A stretch of DNA of 64,000 bases from Psychrobacter sp. Pi2-1 (GCF_904846645.1 NZ_CAJHBO010000001.1:372001-436000); one strand, 5' to 3'; positions 19,597 through 29,524 are shown, counted from the stretch's first letter. Notes: generated by a model not told the origin, from the sequence alone. Numbers and translations are program-made.

Positions 19597-20256
19597 TTAG
19601 CTGTCCTGCCTAAAGCTATGCTTGTCTAATAAGCCCTTGAGCTCTGATAAGCGACCATGGAAGAAATGACCCGCGCCATCAACCACGCTGACTTCAATGC
19701 CTAATCGGTCTGCAAATGCCTGCATATTATCAGGTTCAATCACTTCATCGGCATTACCATAAATCTCAAAAGTTCTATCCGCAGGCAAACTAATATCAGT
19801 ACTATCGTTTTTTTCGACTGATGGTGCGATAAGGGCGATTTTCGTTACTTCAAAGTCACCCAATCCCCATATATGTGCGGCTTCAAGCACTTGCTCAGCC
19901 ACGCGTGCCGTGACATAGCCACCAAAAGAAAAACCACCCAGCCATAGCTTTCGAGCATTGGTTTGTTCAGCAATCCATTGTAACACGGTCATTGCATCGA
20001 CCACTTCACCTTCCGCGTAATCATGCTCGCCTGTCGATTGACCAACGCCGCGAAAGTTAAAGCGCACCACATGCATACCATTGTCGCGGGCAAAGCGATA
20101 CATGGTGGTGACCACCTTGTTATTCATCGTACCATCAAACAATGGATTGGGATGGCAAAGCAGCGCCACCGTGTCTGTATTTGGGTCATTGGGATTGTCA
20201 TTTTGCCACAGTGCGTCAACCTCTAGCACGCCAGCAGGAGCAGGAATTAATTGCAT
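19597..20256 (-). CDS. Alpha/beta hydrolase (dienelactone hydrolase-like)
   Basis: 219 residues of a compact alpha/beta hydrolase. LLCHPNPLFDGTMNNKV supplies the oxyanion region, RFNFRGVGQSTGEHDYAEGE follows, the nucleophile is Ser in LGGFSFGGYV, an Asp lies in NADEVIEPDN, and the His is in GAGHFFHGRL. All three catalytic residues are present. This subgroup is widespread in proteobacteria with unknown substrate. It stands alone, reading leftward next to zapE. Confidence 0.87.
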   Translation of the reverse strand: MQLIPAPAGVLEVDALWQNDNPNDPNTDTVALLCHPNPLFDGTMNNKVVTTMYRFARDNGMHVVRFNFRGVGQSTGEHDYAEGEVVDAMTVLQWIAEQTNARKLWLGGFSFGGYVTARVAEQVLEAAHIWGLGDFEVTKIALIAPSVEKNDSTDISLPADRTFEIYGNADEVIEPDNMQAFADRLGIEVSVVDGAGHFFHGRLSELKGLLDKHSFRQDS

Positions 20257-20558
20257 AGTATTACTTATTAATAAAAAATGAATGGCTCAATTATCCTAGA
20301 TACAATTTATATTTCAAGTGATTTGCTGTGTACGGATGCGACTTGTTTTATTTTTGGTCAATAACGGTTGTCTACAGTTTTGCAATATTGCTGTTCTCAA
20401 GATATTAAACTGGTTTATATCTGGGGCAAGGTTCATCGGCAATATACTGGTAATACAGCACACAATAACTGTCTAGACAGGTAATATCTAGATAAGCTAC
20501 ATTCATAAAGCTTTGCCTATAGCTAAGACGTTCAGCCTATATAAATCAGGAATTACTT
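20257..20558. other. Divergent intergenic region
   Basis: Promoter region between the leftward hydrolase and the rightward lipoprotein. It contains a 10-bp palindrome TGTCTAGACA near 20472-20481 followed by a partly similar TATCTAGATA, which could be a regulator site. I see no gene. Confidence 0.3.
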
Positions 20559-20927
20559 ATGAATACTTTTAATAAAACTGCCAGCTTAACGGCAACGTTA
20601 ATGGCTGCACTTGCTTTGAGCGCCTGTCAAAGTACACCTTCTTCACCCGTGATTCAGCGTGCCAACTCTATCTATGAGACAACCGGTATCGCTGATACCA
20701 AAGTCAAAGCACAACAAAATGCGATCGATAGTGCGCAAAAAACCTGTCGAAGCAAGCAAGTGATTATCGTTGATGACAACGTAAAATATAACGGTATCTT
20801 AAACGAACGCACTGGCCGTATGGTTGGTCAAGTAGGTGCTGTCGTTGGCTCGATATTTGGCACGGGTACACCAGATTTGTCACGTAGCGATGATTATGAA
20901 TACACCATTAACTTCCGTTGCCAATAA
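20559..20927 (+). CDS. Small lipoprotein with glycine zipper, function unknown
   Basis: 122 residues. The signal peptide ends in a lipobox LSAC, with Cys at residue 23, and the residue after it is Gln, so outer-membrane sorting is expected. The mature part carries YETTGIADTKVKAQQNAIDSA, then a glycine-zipper-like stretch MVGQVGAVVGSIFGTG and the ending YTINFRC. It does not match a family I can name with confidence. AGGAATT precedes the ATG. It is a single gene. Confidence 0.8.
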   Translation: MNTFNKTASLTATLMAALALSACQSTPSSPVIQRANSIYETTGIADTKVKAQQNAIDSAQKTCRSKQVIIVDDNVKYNGILNERTGRMVGQVGAVVGSIFGTGTPDLSRSDDYEYTINFRCQ

Positions 20928-21297
20928 ATATAGTCAATACTATATAAAACAGATACAGTGTCAGGCTCACTCAGTCTACTATTTGTAGCACTTTCGCTTG
21001 CCTTCCTTGTATCTGGATTATCTTGGATCGACTATATCTAGCTAAAAATATCCATCTACTTTTCTCTACACGACAATCTCTTTTAGACGCAAACAGGTTT
21101 ACGCTCTAACCGCTAACATTAAGTGACATACAATTCTTCTCTGATTAAACAGCCAACAAACTGCGATATAGATAATATATCAGTCAAAGCTTGTTGGCTT
21201 CGCTTTTTGTGCTCTTCTTTTTAAGTTAAACTATCCGCTATCGTATTCAGCACATCCTCGTCAGTCTTTATATTTTCATTATCTTTGGTCTAATATT
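20928..21297. other. Intergenic region between lipoprotein gene and xseA
   Basis: Besides the hairpin at 21151-21206, described separately, I see only AT-rich sequence. The xseA promoter should lie in the last 90 bases; no clear boxes can be named. Confidence 0.3.
21151..21206 (+). terminator. Large hairpin with T-run, possible terminator
   Basis: Arms AGCCAACAA (21151-21159) and TTGTTGGCT (21191-21199) pair perfectly. An inner partial stem GATAT/ATATC sits in the 31-base loop, and CGCTTTTT follows. It may be the terminator of the lipoprotein gene, although it lies more than 220 bases after the stop, or of a short transcript in between. Confidence 0.45.
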
Positions 21298-22830
21298 ATG
21301 CGCAAACCCAATCTTTCAAATATTAAACAGGCCAAAGTATTAGCACCTGCCAAAGATTTGGCCACTCTAGAGGCAGAACTCGCTGAGCAGGAAGACCATC
21401 TAGAGGATACGGTCCTACGCCTAAGTGATTACTTATCAGCGGTTGAGATGGTCATCAAACAAACTTTTGACCACCGTGTCTGGGTAAAAGCTGAAATCCG
21501 TAATCTGTCAAGTAAAGGTGGTCATTACTACTTTGAACTGGCAGAAAAAGATGACGATGGCAAAGTGGTCGCCAGCTGCCGTGGCAATCTATGGCGTTTT
21601 AAAGCGGCTCGTGTATTAGCCAAGTTTGAGCGCGCGACTGGTATGCCGCTTGAGCGTGATTTGACCGTACTCCTCAAAGTATCGGCAGGCTTCCATGCCC
21701 AGTACGGCTTTTCAATCACCATTGAAGATATTGATCCCAGCTATACGCTAGGCGACTTGGCACGGCAATATGCAGAAATGGTTGACCGCCTAACAGGTGA
21801 AGGGCTATTACATCTTAATCAACAGCTACCTGCCCCTTTTGATATCGAGCATGTGCTAGTCATCGCCCCTGAAAAGGCAGCAGGCTTGGGTGATTTTCAA
21901 GCAGATGCCGATCGCTTAGCCAGTACAGGTGCGTGTCACTTCCACTACCATAGTGCGACTTTTCAGGGCAATCATGCACCCGCTGAAATCCGTCAAGCAA
22001 TCGTTAGCGCCCAGCAGCAGTTTTACGATACTTATCAGCGTCTACCAGACTTGTTGGTTATTATTCGTGGTGGCGGTGCGGTTGGTGATTTGGCTTATCT
22101 CAATGATTATGAGCTAGCAGCTTTGGTTGCCGAACAGCCTATTCCTGTCTGGGTAGGTATCGGTCATGAGCGTGACAAAGTCATCTTAGATGAAGTGGCG
22201 CATATCAGCTTTGACACACCCTCAAAGGTGATTGCTGCCATCCATAGCCATTTAGCCCAGCTCGTCACTCAGACGCTACAATATCAAGCGCAAATCAAGC
22301 AAGCGGCTCAGCGTCAATTGAATATTGCTGAGCAACAAACCGCACGCCAGTTAAGCCAAATACAGTCGCAAACGATTGGGCAGCTCACCGCTCTACGAAA
22401 AGACAGTGACTATGCATGGCGCAGTATTCAACAAAGTGCCCAGCGCCAAGTAAAGCAAGCAGTCAGGCTGACGGCTGAGCGATACACACAAACGCAAACC
22501 TTGGCGCGTCAACAGCTCGCAAAAGCCGCTACCAATAGCAAAAGTCATCAAGAGACAATCATGCAGAACGCGCAGCAGCAAATTGTGCAAGCACAGCGCG
22601 ATAGCGAACATCTACGTGACATCGTGCTATTACATCGACCGTCTCGCGTACTCAAGCAAGGCTATACCATGCTCACGGATGCTCAAAAAAAGCAGACGCT
22701 CACTAGTAGCACCCAACTGTATCCTGAGCAAACCGTCAATATTATTTTAAAAGATGGCAATGCAAAAGCGCAGATTATCGATGTCAATATGGATAAAGAA
22801 GCGATAGAAACTTCAGGCACTCCAACTTAA
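21298..22830 (+). CDS. xseA: Exodeoxyribonuclease VII large subunit
   Basis: 510 residues. Residues 1-40 are a leader. The OB-fold domain runs from about 41 (LSDYLSAVEMVIKQTF, WVKAEIRNLSSKGGHYYFEL). The catalytic domain has IRGGGAVGDLAYLNDYELA, GIGHERDKVILDEVA and FDTPSKVIAAI. A long Gln-rich coiled coil follows (about 325-440), and the end VLKQGYTMLTD is typical. With XseB it degrades single-stranded DNA to short oligonucleotides in the cytoplasm. No good ribosome site is visible before ATG 21298. xseB follows after 58 bases. Confidence 0.96.
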   Translation: MRKPNLSNIKQAKVLAPAKDLATLEAELAEQEDHLEDTVLRLSDYLSAVEMVIKQTFDHRVWVKAEIRNLSSKGGHYYFELAEKDDDGKVVASCRGNLWRFKAARVLAKFERATGMPLERDLTVLLKVSAGFHAQYGFSITIEDIDPSYTLGDLARQYAEMVDRLTGEGLLHLNQQLPAPFDIEHVLVIAPEKAAGLGDFQADADRLASTGACHFHYHSATFQGNHAPAEIRQAIVSAQQQFYDTYQRLPDLLVIIRGGGAVGDLAYLNDYELAALVAEQPIPVWVGIGHERDKVILDEVAHISFDTPSKVIAAIHSHLAQLVTQTLQYQAQIKQAAQRQLNIAEQQTARQLSQIQSQTIGQLTALRKDSDYAWRSIQQSAQRQVKQAVRLTAERYTQTQTLARQQLAKAATNSKSHQETIMQNAQQQIVQAQRDSEHLRDIVLLHRPSRVLKQGYTMLTDAQKKQTLTSSTQLYPEQTVNIILKDGNAKAQIIDVNMDKEAIETSGTPT

Positions 22831-22888
22831 CCACATAATAATATCTACAGATTACTCATCTACTTACCTTTAACAATTAGGAAATTTT

Positions 22889-23134
22889 ATGACTACCCCT
22901 ACTCGCCGACGCAAAAAAGCCGCCCCAAAAACCTTTAAGGCGGCTTATGATATTTTAAAAACCAATGCGGCTGAACTACAGCAACAGGACGAGCCTGATA
23001 TTGATAATCTGATGACAACGGTTGAAGAGTCTATTGCCGCTTATCGCGTTTGCGAGACTCGTATCAACGCCGTGCAACAAGCATTGGATGCAGCCTTTGC
23101 CGAAGAAAAATCTACCAGCATTGTTGATAGTTAA
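22889..23134 (+). CDS. xseB: Exodeoxyribonuclease VII small subunit
   Basis: 81 residues, the normal size. It contains the XseB pattern FKAAYDILKTNAAELQQ, then DIDNLMTTVEESIAAYRVCETRI, predicted as two helices. AGGAAATTTT precedes the ATG. It forms a complex with XseA, and several copies bind one large subunit. Directly downstream of xseA, so one operon. Confidence 0.93.
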   Translation: MTTPTRRRKKAAPKTFKAAYDILKTNAAELQQQDEPDIDNLMTTVEESIAAYRVCETRINAVQQALDAAFAEEKSTSIVDS

Positions 23135-23219
23135 ACGAAAAACAGCCACTAGATAGCAGCTGTTTGGCCAAACTAAGCGCATCAATCTCATTTGGCAATG
23201 CAACCGTTTGATATTCTGT

Positions 23220-24446
23220 TTACTCTGGTTCGTCAACCTCAAAGACTTGGCGCAGATAGGCAAGATACGTGTCGTTATTGATCATGGTCTTGCCTGGGCT
23301 ATCAGACAGCTTGGCGACTGGCTGACCATTACACTCTACCAACTTGAGCACGATATTAATCGGCGTAATGCCCATATCATTGGTCAGATTGGTGCCAATA
23401 CCAAAGCTAGTTCTGATGCGACCTTTGAAATATTGATGCAACTCCCACGCCTTCTCTAAATCCAACCCATCGCTAAAGGTCAAAATCTTTGTCTTTGGGT
23501 CTATTTTTAACTTCTCATAATGGGCAATCGCCTTATCACCCCAGATGTAAGGGTCACCACTATCATGACGCAGACCGTCGAATAGCTTAGCAAAATACAA
23601 GTCGAAATCACGTAAGAACGCATCCATGCCGACTACATCTGTCAATGCAATACCCAAGTCGCCACGGTACTCATGCACCCACGCTTCAAGCGCGGCCTTT
23701 TGTGAGTCACGCAGACGCACATCTAATGCCTGAAACGCCTGCATAAACTCATGTGCCATGGTGCCTATCGGCGTCATTCCTAGTTGCTTGGCCAAATACA
23801 CGTTTGATGTACCACCGACTATCTTTGGCTCGGCTTTATGTAGCGTTTCCACTACATGTGCCTGCCAACGTCGACTAAAACGTCTACGCGTGCCAAAATC
23901 AGCGACGATAAATGGCGGCGTATCGTGACCGTACTGGGTTTGCGCTTCGGCATACTGATGTAAGAGTGCTACTTTTTCATCGAGGCGACGTTGCCCTTCT
24001 TCTATCACGCTGTCATTAGATAGCGCATTAAAATACAGCTCATTGACAATGGCCAATACAAATACTTCAAAGAACATCGCTTGAATCATCGGCCCTTCGA
24101 TATCGATAAACAGGCGACCTTTATCGTCTGTACTTACCGTAATAAAGCGGCGTTTTAGCTTAAACAACTCTAGATAATCAACGAAATCTGAGCGAATAAA
24201 GCGTAGGCTACGCAAGTACTCAAGCTCATCTGGCAAAAATCGCAATTCGCATAAGCTGTCTAGTTGCTGCTCTAAATCCTTTTGGATGTCAGCCAATGGA
24301 TAGGCTGCATCTTTGTTATTACGGCAACGAAAGCGATAAACACCATGGGTTTGCGGGAACTGATGCAGCATGGCTTGTAACATCGTAAATTTGTACAAAT
24401 CATTATCAAGCAATGAAGTAATAATAGGTGCATAAGAAACGGTCAT
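23220..24446 (-). CDS. pncB: Nicotinate phosphoribosyltransferase
   Basis: 408 residues. Marks: [20 protein letters not shown] at the N-terminus, [11 protein letters not shown], the His-bearing [11 protein letters not shown] (phosphorylated His in PncB), [24 protein letters not shown] and ILTFSDGLD. It makes nicotinate mononucleotide from nicotinate and PRPP with ATP hydrolysis, the first step of the Preiss-Handler NAD salvage route. AAGG lies upstream of the ATG. It stands alone and converges with xseB. Confidence 0.96.
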   Translation of the reverse strand: MTVSYAPIITSLLDNDLYKFTMLQAMLHQFPQTHGVYRFRCRNNKDAAYPLADIQKDLEQQLDSLCELRFLPDELEYLRSLRFIRSDFVDYLELFKLKRRFITVSTDDKGRLFIDIEGPMIQAMFFEVFVLAIVNELYFNALSNDSVIEEGQRRLDEKVALLHQYAEAQTQYGHDTPPFIVADFGTRRRFSRRWQAHVVETLHKAEPKIVGGTSNVYLAKQLGMTPIGTMAHEFMQAFQALDVRLRDSQKAALEAWVHEYRGDLGIALTDVVGMDAFLRDFDLYFAKLFDGLRHDSGDPYIWGDKAIAHYEKLKIDPKTKILTFSDGLDLEKAWELHQYFKGRIRTSFGIGTNLTNDMGITPINIVLKLVECNGQPVAKLSDSPGKTMINNDTYLAYLRQVFEVDEPE

Positions 24447-24718
24447 GCTATGGCCTTAAAAGTGCAAAATAAGAAACAAACGTCATTTGATAGACAAAGC
24501 GACATCATATGTGGACGATAAACAATACACGCTCATTCATTATGAGCCATCGATAAACCGTTCAGTATAACGAAGTTTGGTATTTATTTCAGAGTTCACT
24601 TTTGATTGCAGCAAAATGATAGTGAAAAGCCAGTAAAATGATTGCGATTATTTACACCATTCATAAAAACATTGTATAAGTCTATCCAGACAATCTATTC
24701 ATAAATGGTTAGCACAAC

Positions 24719-25630
24719 CTATGATTTTGCACTCATAAACTGCTCGACATAGTCATCAGCAGGATTATGCCGCAACTCGCTTGGCGTCCCCGTTTGTATA
24801 AGCCGACCACCATTTAGCATACTGATACGCTGACCTACTTTGACAGCTTCATCGATATCATGGGTAATAAATACAATGGTCTTGTTCAATCGATCTTGTA
24901 ATTCGAGTAGCTGGTCTTGCAACTGAGCGCGAATGAGCGGATCAAGTGCAGAGAACGCTTCATCCATTAGCAAAATTGGATTATCCGTCGCTAAGGCACG
25001 AGCCAAACCAACGCGCTGCTGCATTCCCCCTGAGAGCTCATCAGGGTAGCTGTTTTCCAAATTGGATAGACCTACTTCATTAAGCCAATGTCGAGCCGTT
25101 TCGTGTCGCTCGTTTACGCTCATTTTTCGGACACGCAGACCATAAGCAACGTTTTGTATGACCGTCATATGCGGCACTAAGCCGAAATGCTGAAAAACCA
25201 TACTGACGGTCTGCTGACGATAATGCTGCAACTGTTTATCGTTGAGCGCTAAAATATTAATAGCCGTAGCAGAACGCTCTTCTACTACCGTACTTGTATT
25301 ATCTGTCGCTGATTGCCTATCAGTCGTTGTATGAGTCGCATCTTCTCTATTCAGAGCAGTATCTACCCATATCTCACCACTGGTTGGATCTATCAAACGA
25401 TTAATATGGCGTATCAGCGTTGATTTTCCTGAGCCTGACAGACCCATGATGCAATGCAACTCGCCTGCCTTGATATCTAGATTGATATCATACAGACCAA
25501 CTGAATAGCCCGTTTGCTCTTTTACTTTGATGCTATCCATACCCTCAGCCAGCAATGCCAATGCAGACTGTGCTTGCGTGCTACTGGCATTATAAATCTT
25601 ACTGATATTTTTTAGTTGAATATGATTCAT
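24719..25630 (-). CDS. proV: Glycine betaine/proline-type ABC transporter ATPase (no CBS domains)
   Basis: 303 residues from ATG 25630; a GTG at 25642 would add 4. Walker A GLSGSGKST is at about 61-69, the ABC signature LSGGMQQR at about 194, Walker B ILLMDEAFSALD at about 215, then the switch ITHDIDEAV. It belongs to the ProV/OpuAA group but ends right after the nucleotide-binding domain, so the tandem CBS domains that sense ionic strength in E. coli ProV-type proteins are missing. A polar insert rich in Thr, Asp, Ser and Ala lies at about 92-122 between Walker A and the Q-loop. It powers uptake with the adjacent fused permease, from which it is separated by 88 bases. Confidence 0.92.
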   Translation of the reverse strand: MNHIQLKNISKIYNASSTQAQSALALLAEGMDSIKVKEQTGYSVGLYDINLDIKAGELHCIMGLSGSGKSTLIRHINRLIDPTSGEIWVDTALNREDATHTTTDRQSATDNTSTVVEERSATAINILALNDKQLQHYRQQTVSMVFQHFGLVPHMTVIQNVAYGLRVRKMSVNERHETARHWLNEVGLSNLENSYPDELSGGMQQRVGLARALATDNPILLMDEAFSALDPLIRAQLQDQLLELQDRLNKTIVFITHDIDEAVKVGQRISMLNGGRLIQTGTPSELRHNPADDYVEQFMSAKS

Positions 25631-25718
25631 CGGTGCTCTCACTATTCACGTGGTTTTTATTATCAGGGCTTCGGTCGATTACCATGGGTTCAGTCATATG
25701 CCACCATTACACAACCTT

Positions 25719-27647
25719 CTACCCAATCGGACGTCTGCCTGCTTCGATGTTTTTTTGACGGGTACGCTTACCTTGACCAAATGCTTGCGTAATACGATCA
25801 ATGATAATGGCAACGATAACGATGGCCGTACCTGCTTGTAGGCCCTGACCGATATTGAGCGTTTGGATAGACTGCAACACATCTTCACCAAGACCAGGAG
25901 CACCAATCATTGAGGCCAATACCACCATGGCAAGTGACATCATCACAGCCTGATTGATACCTGCCATAATACTGGGCAACGCTTGTGGCAATTTAATCCA
26001 AAGAAGTAGCTGTAAATGCGTACTACCAAAGGATCGTCCTGCTTCGACCATTTCATGATTGACTTGTGTAATCCCTAACGTCGTCAGACGAATCAAGGGT
26101 GGCAGCGCATAAATCACAGTCGCGAATAACGCAGGCACTTTACCAATACCAAACAACATCAGCACTGGTATGAGATATACAAAACTCGGCATGGTCTGCA
26201 TGATATCTAACACTGGCGTCACAGTCTTGCGTAGCAGTTTGCTACCTGACATAGCGATACCAATAGGAATACCAATCACCACCGTGACCAGTACCGATAC
26301 GATAAGCAGCGCTAGAGTGTCAATTAATGCGCCCCATAAGCCAAAAGCACCAATCAAAAACAACCCTGCACCACATGCCAGCGCGAACCAAATCTTGCGG
26401 ACACCAAACCAGCCAAGCACAGTCACAAATGCAATAATAAGCCAAGGCGGGACAACCGTTAATAATCGTTTAATAGGTAATAGCAGGTAAGTAAGCGCCA
26501 TTGTGCTAATAGTACGAAATACATCGCCATAGTTTTGGACGACGTTTGCTAAGGCATTATTGAGTGGGGTCTCAAGCGACCATGAAGGAAAGCTTGATGC
26601 GAGCGCTGACGCATTGATACTAGATGCAGTTGCTTCTGTAGAGATAGCACCCGTTGAGCTAAGACCTAACTTGGTAGCGAGATTGGTAGCAGCCTCATCG
26701 GATAACCATGCTTGCCAAACCTCTGGGTTGTCACGCAAAAACACCACGGCTTGCTCATCTCCAGTACGTTTACTTTCGCTCATCTCCAAGATAGCACCGT
26801 TGAGCTCATCAGAGGTAAATTGCACCTTTTCAAAGACAGCTGCTAGTTCGGGATTGGATTCGACAAACGGGGTAGAAACAGCAATACCTAACGGTGATAC
26901 TGGGAATCCTGACACGCAATCCATCTTACCATCAGCGAGCAGCAGATTTTGCCAACAAGCATCCTCATAAGCTGGAAACTCTAATGGCGCAAGGTCATAT
27001 TTTGCCATTAGCCCAGTGGGTTGCCAGTAGTAAAACAACAGTGGCTTATGCTGTTCAAAAGCGGAGGCAATTTCGGCATCGAGAGCAGCACCTGTACCAG
27101 GGTGTGCGTTGTTAAAAAGACTGTCTAGACCGGTGGTTTTTAGCAAACGTGTGTTAAAAATCTCACACGTCCAACCAGAAGGACAGTTCATAAAGCGTGA
27201 TCTACCAGGATCTTCAGGGTCTTTAAATAGCTCAGTATATTTGGGCAAATCTTGATAGCTGCGTAGTCCTGGGTTCTCTTCCAAGACGTATCTTGGGACA
27301 TACCAGCCTTGAGTTGCACCGCCTTTTAGCGTATCGCCGATGATGGCCACTTTATTCTGCTCAATGGCTTTTTCCATGATTGGCGAGCGACCAACCCACT
27401 GCTCCCCGATGACCTGAATATCGTTCTGTGAGAGCGCTGTATCAAGTGCAGGCCCTGCTCCTGGTACTTCTTCTACTGTGCAGCCGTACCCATCTTCTAC
27501 GATATGTCTGAGTACGCCGGAGGTAAATTGCCCACTCTCCCAGGTTAGCGCCCCAAATTTAATCGGTGATTCACACGCCGCTGACGCCGATACAGGCAGT
27601 AGTATCGCGCTCATCCACAGTAAGCTTAATGCAATCCATTGGCGCAT
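25719..27647 (-). CDS. Fused substrate-binding protein and permease of a betaine-type ABC importer
   Basis: 642 residues from ATG 27647, which follows AGGAAAGAGT. A signal peptide (1-23, ending VSASA) leads to a ProX-like binding domain (about 24-300: FGALTWESGQ, VIGEQWVGRSP, FYYWQPTGLM). A Ser/Ala-rich linker follows (about 320-365), and then ProW-like membrane helices from about 365 to 615. The permease EAA-type motif EAGRSFGSTHLQLLLWIKLP is near residue 530. Fusions such as lactococcal OpuABC place the binding domain after the permease; here it comes first. The binding domain stays tethered to the outer face of the inner membrane. Upstream of proV; together they form a complete importer. 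The exact ligand (glycine betaine, proline betaine, choline or carnitine) cannot be read. Confidence 0.92.
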   Translation of the reverse strand: MRQWIALSLLWMSAILLPVSASAACESPIKFGALTWESGQFTSGVLRHIVEDGYGCTVEEVPGAGPALDTALSQNDIQVIGEQWVGRSPIMEKAIEQNKVAIIGDTLKGGATQGWYVPRYVLEENPGLRSYQDLPKYTELFKDPEDPGRSRFMNCPSGWTCEIFNTRLLKTTGLDSLFNNAHPGTGAALDAEIASAFEQHKPLLFYYWQPTGLMAKYDLAPLEFPAYEDACWQNLLLADGKMDCVSGFPVSPLGIAVSTPFVESNPELAAVFEKVQFTSDELNGAILEMSESKRTGDEQAVVFLRDNPEVWQAWLSDEAATNLATKLGLSSTGAISTEATASSINASALASSFPSWSLETPLNNALANVVQNYGDVFRTISTMALTYLLLPIKRLLTVVPPWLIIAFVTVLGWFGVRKIWFALACGAGLFLIGAFGLWGALIDTLALLIVSVLVTVVIGIPIGIAMSGSKLLRKTVTPVLDIMQTMPSFVYLIPVLMLFGIGKVPALFATVIYALPPLIRLTTLGITQVNHEMVEAGRSFGSTHLQLLLWIKLPQALPSIMAGINQAVMMSLAMVVLASMIGAPGLGEDVLQSIQTLNIGQGLQAGTAIVIVAIIIDRITQAFGQGKRTRQKNIEAGRRPIG

Positions 27648-28039
27648 ACTCTTTCCTATTATTATGTTGTATCGGCATGAAATCACTATTAAAACAATAG
27701 AGCTAAAAAACAGCTGAAAGGTCTATATCATGTTTACCAATGCTAGCTCTAGACCATTCAGCTACTATCTACTGTTGTTTAGACTTACTACAAAGTGTAG
27801 CGATTTATAGAAGTGATGACAAACGCTTATTTGTCGATTAATTCAGTATACAAATTTACGATAATTTTAATAAAGCTCTTATAACAAGTCGCTCTTAATT
27901 TTAGAAATCTATGTTTATAAATTCATATTTTAGATAAAAAAATAGCACCTATCTGGATAGGTGCTATTGGTTATGATATCGATTAAAAAGGTCACTATTA
28001 ATTTCTATAGCTACTATAAAATGTCTAACTCAAGAATCG
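27648..28039. other. Region between aldehyde dehydrogenase gene and ABC importer genes
   Basis: It contains the terminator at 27935-27968 of the gene to the right and about 285 bases of probable promoter region for the ABC importer. I see no clear operator or small gene. Confidence 0.35.
27935..27968 (-). terminator. Terminator of the aldehyde dehydrogenase gene
   Basis: Perfect 12-bp stem AATAGCACCTAT (27941-27952)/ATAGGTGCTATT (27957-27968) with a 4-base loop. The A-run at 27936-27942 becomes the U-tract on the minus strand. Confidence 0.75.
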
Positions 28040-29524
28040 TTATTTTAAAAACAGTGCCATCGCCTTTTTAAACAGTCCACCATAAGGCGGCAATAATAAA
28101 TTCAGACCATTGAGCTTGGTTTGTACAAAAATAGGCTTCATATGGCTGAGGCGTTCAAAGCCAGCCTTACCATGATATGCGCCAGTACCAGAGTCACCCA
28201 CACCACCAAACGGCAAGTCATGCTGAGCCACATGTATCAAAACTTCGTTGATACATAAGCCACCCGAGACCGTATTGTTACGCACGTTTTCGATACTGCT
28301 GTAGTTATCACTAAACACATATAGCGCCAATGGCCGTGGACGCGAGTTCACAAAGTAAATGGCATCATCAAGCGTCTCATAATGCATCAGCGGCAATATC
28401 GGGGCAAAAATCTCATTTTGCATGAGGTCGCTGTCAGGCGCAGGCTCGCTGACGATGACTGGCGGCATTAGACGGTTTTCTATATTGGGTTCGGCGCCAG
28501 TTAACGCATGTACCTCGCCGCCTGTTAACGCATCTAGATAGCCTTTTACCCGTTTGAACTGCTCACCATTAATAATGCGAGAATAATCTGGGTTTTCTTC
28601 AATATTAGGATAATGCTTGGTCATCCACTCTTTTGCGAATTGGATAAACTGGTCATGGTATTGGCGCTGAATCAAGACATAATCTGGCGCAATACACGTC
28701 TGTCCAGCATTTAGTGTCTTACCCATCATCACTCGATTGACGACAGACTCTAGATTGGCATCATCTAGTACAATCACAGGTGATTTGCCACCAAGCTCAA
28801 GCGTCACTGGTGTTAGATTTGGCGCAGCGGCAGCCATGACCTTTTTGCCCACTGCAGTCGATCCGGTATATAGCAGATGGTCAAATGGTAGCTCACTAAA
28901 GGCGGCGGCAATCTCAACTTCACCGAGTACCACACAGATCATATCTGGCGAAAAATAACGAGCAATAGCGTCAGCAAACGTCTGAGCAAATTGCGGCGCA
29001 GCTTCACTCATTTTGACCATAATGCGGTTACCCGCAGTGATTGCATCAATCATCGGGCCAATTGCTAAAAATAACGGATAGTTCCAAGGCACCATGATAC
29101 CGACCACACCCAATGGCTGCGGCTGAATTTCATTATGAGCTGGCATATATAGCGCTGAAATAGGCGCACGATGGGCTTTCATCCATTTTTTGCCGTGTTT
29201 CTTGGCGTGGCTGATACCGGTAAAGCTAGGAAATAACTCAGCAAACTGCGTCTCTGACTGGCTACGATAGCCAAAATCTGCACTAATTGCCTTTGCAAAA
29301 CTCTCTTGGTTATCGCTAAGCATCACTTCTAGATTGTCTAGCTGCGTCGTACGTGTGCCCCAATCATTGATTGGCTGGGTACGGCTTAACATTTGCAAGC
29401 GTGAAAATTGCGCTTTCATCTCATCGATAGTCTTCGCCGTACTTAGTGCTTCAGGCACACGCTGCAGCGCAAAACCGGTCTCGGTCACTGGCTGCTCATG
29501 GGCGCTTTGGTTGCTATCTGTCAT
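28040..29524 (-). CDS. Coniferyl aldehyde dehydrogenase-type aldehyde dehydrogenase
   Basis: 494 residues. NAD(P)-dependent aldehyde dehydrogenase motifs are present: VVGIMVPWNYPLFLAIGP, GNRIMVKMSE, the catalytic Glu in VTLELGGKSPVIV and the catalytic Cys in LNAGQTCIAPDYV. The short form and the hydrophobic end LNLLLPPYGGLFKKAMALFLK fit the coniferyl-aldehyde (CalB-like) and fatty-aldehyde branch, whose members are often membrane associated. The substrate is therefore a long-chain or aromatic aldehyde. AAGGAAGACAA precedes the ATG. It is a single gene with its own terminator. Confidence 0.92.
   Translation of the reverse strand: MTDSNQSAHEQPVTETGFALQRVPEALSTAKTIDEMKAQFSRLQMLSRTQPINDWGTRTTQLDNLEVMLSDNQESFAKAISADFGYRSQSETQFAELFPSFTGISHAKKHGKKWMKAHRAPISALYMPAHNEIQPQPLGVVGIMVPWNYPLFLAIGPMIDAITAGNRIMVKMSEAAPQFAQTFADAIARYFSPDMICVVLGEVEIAAAFSELPFDHLLYTGSTAVGKKVMAAAAPNLTPVTLELGGKSPVIVLDDANLESVVNRVMMGKTLNAGQTCIAPDYVLIQRQYHDQFIQFAKEWMTKHYPNIEENPDYSRIINGEQFKRVKGYLDALTGGEVHALTGAEPNIENRLMPPVIVSEPAPDSDLMQNEIFAPILPLMHYETLDDAIYFVNSRPRPLALYVFSDNYSSIENVRNNTVSGGLCINEVLIHVAQHDLPFGGVGDSGTGAYHGKAGFERLSHMKPIFVQTKLNGLNLLLPPYGGLFKKAMALFLK

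Noticed and set aside
23140-23166. Hairpin AAACAGC/GCTGTTT after xseB as terminator
   Set aside because: The 7-bp stem lacks a T-run on the xseB side; evidence too weak to list as a terminator.
26560-26970. Rightward frame of 136 codons
   Set aside because: It is antisense to the linker and binding-domain part of the fused ABC protein, which has clear family motifs.
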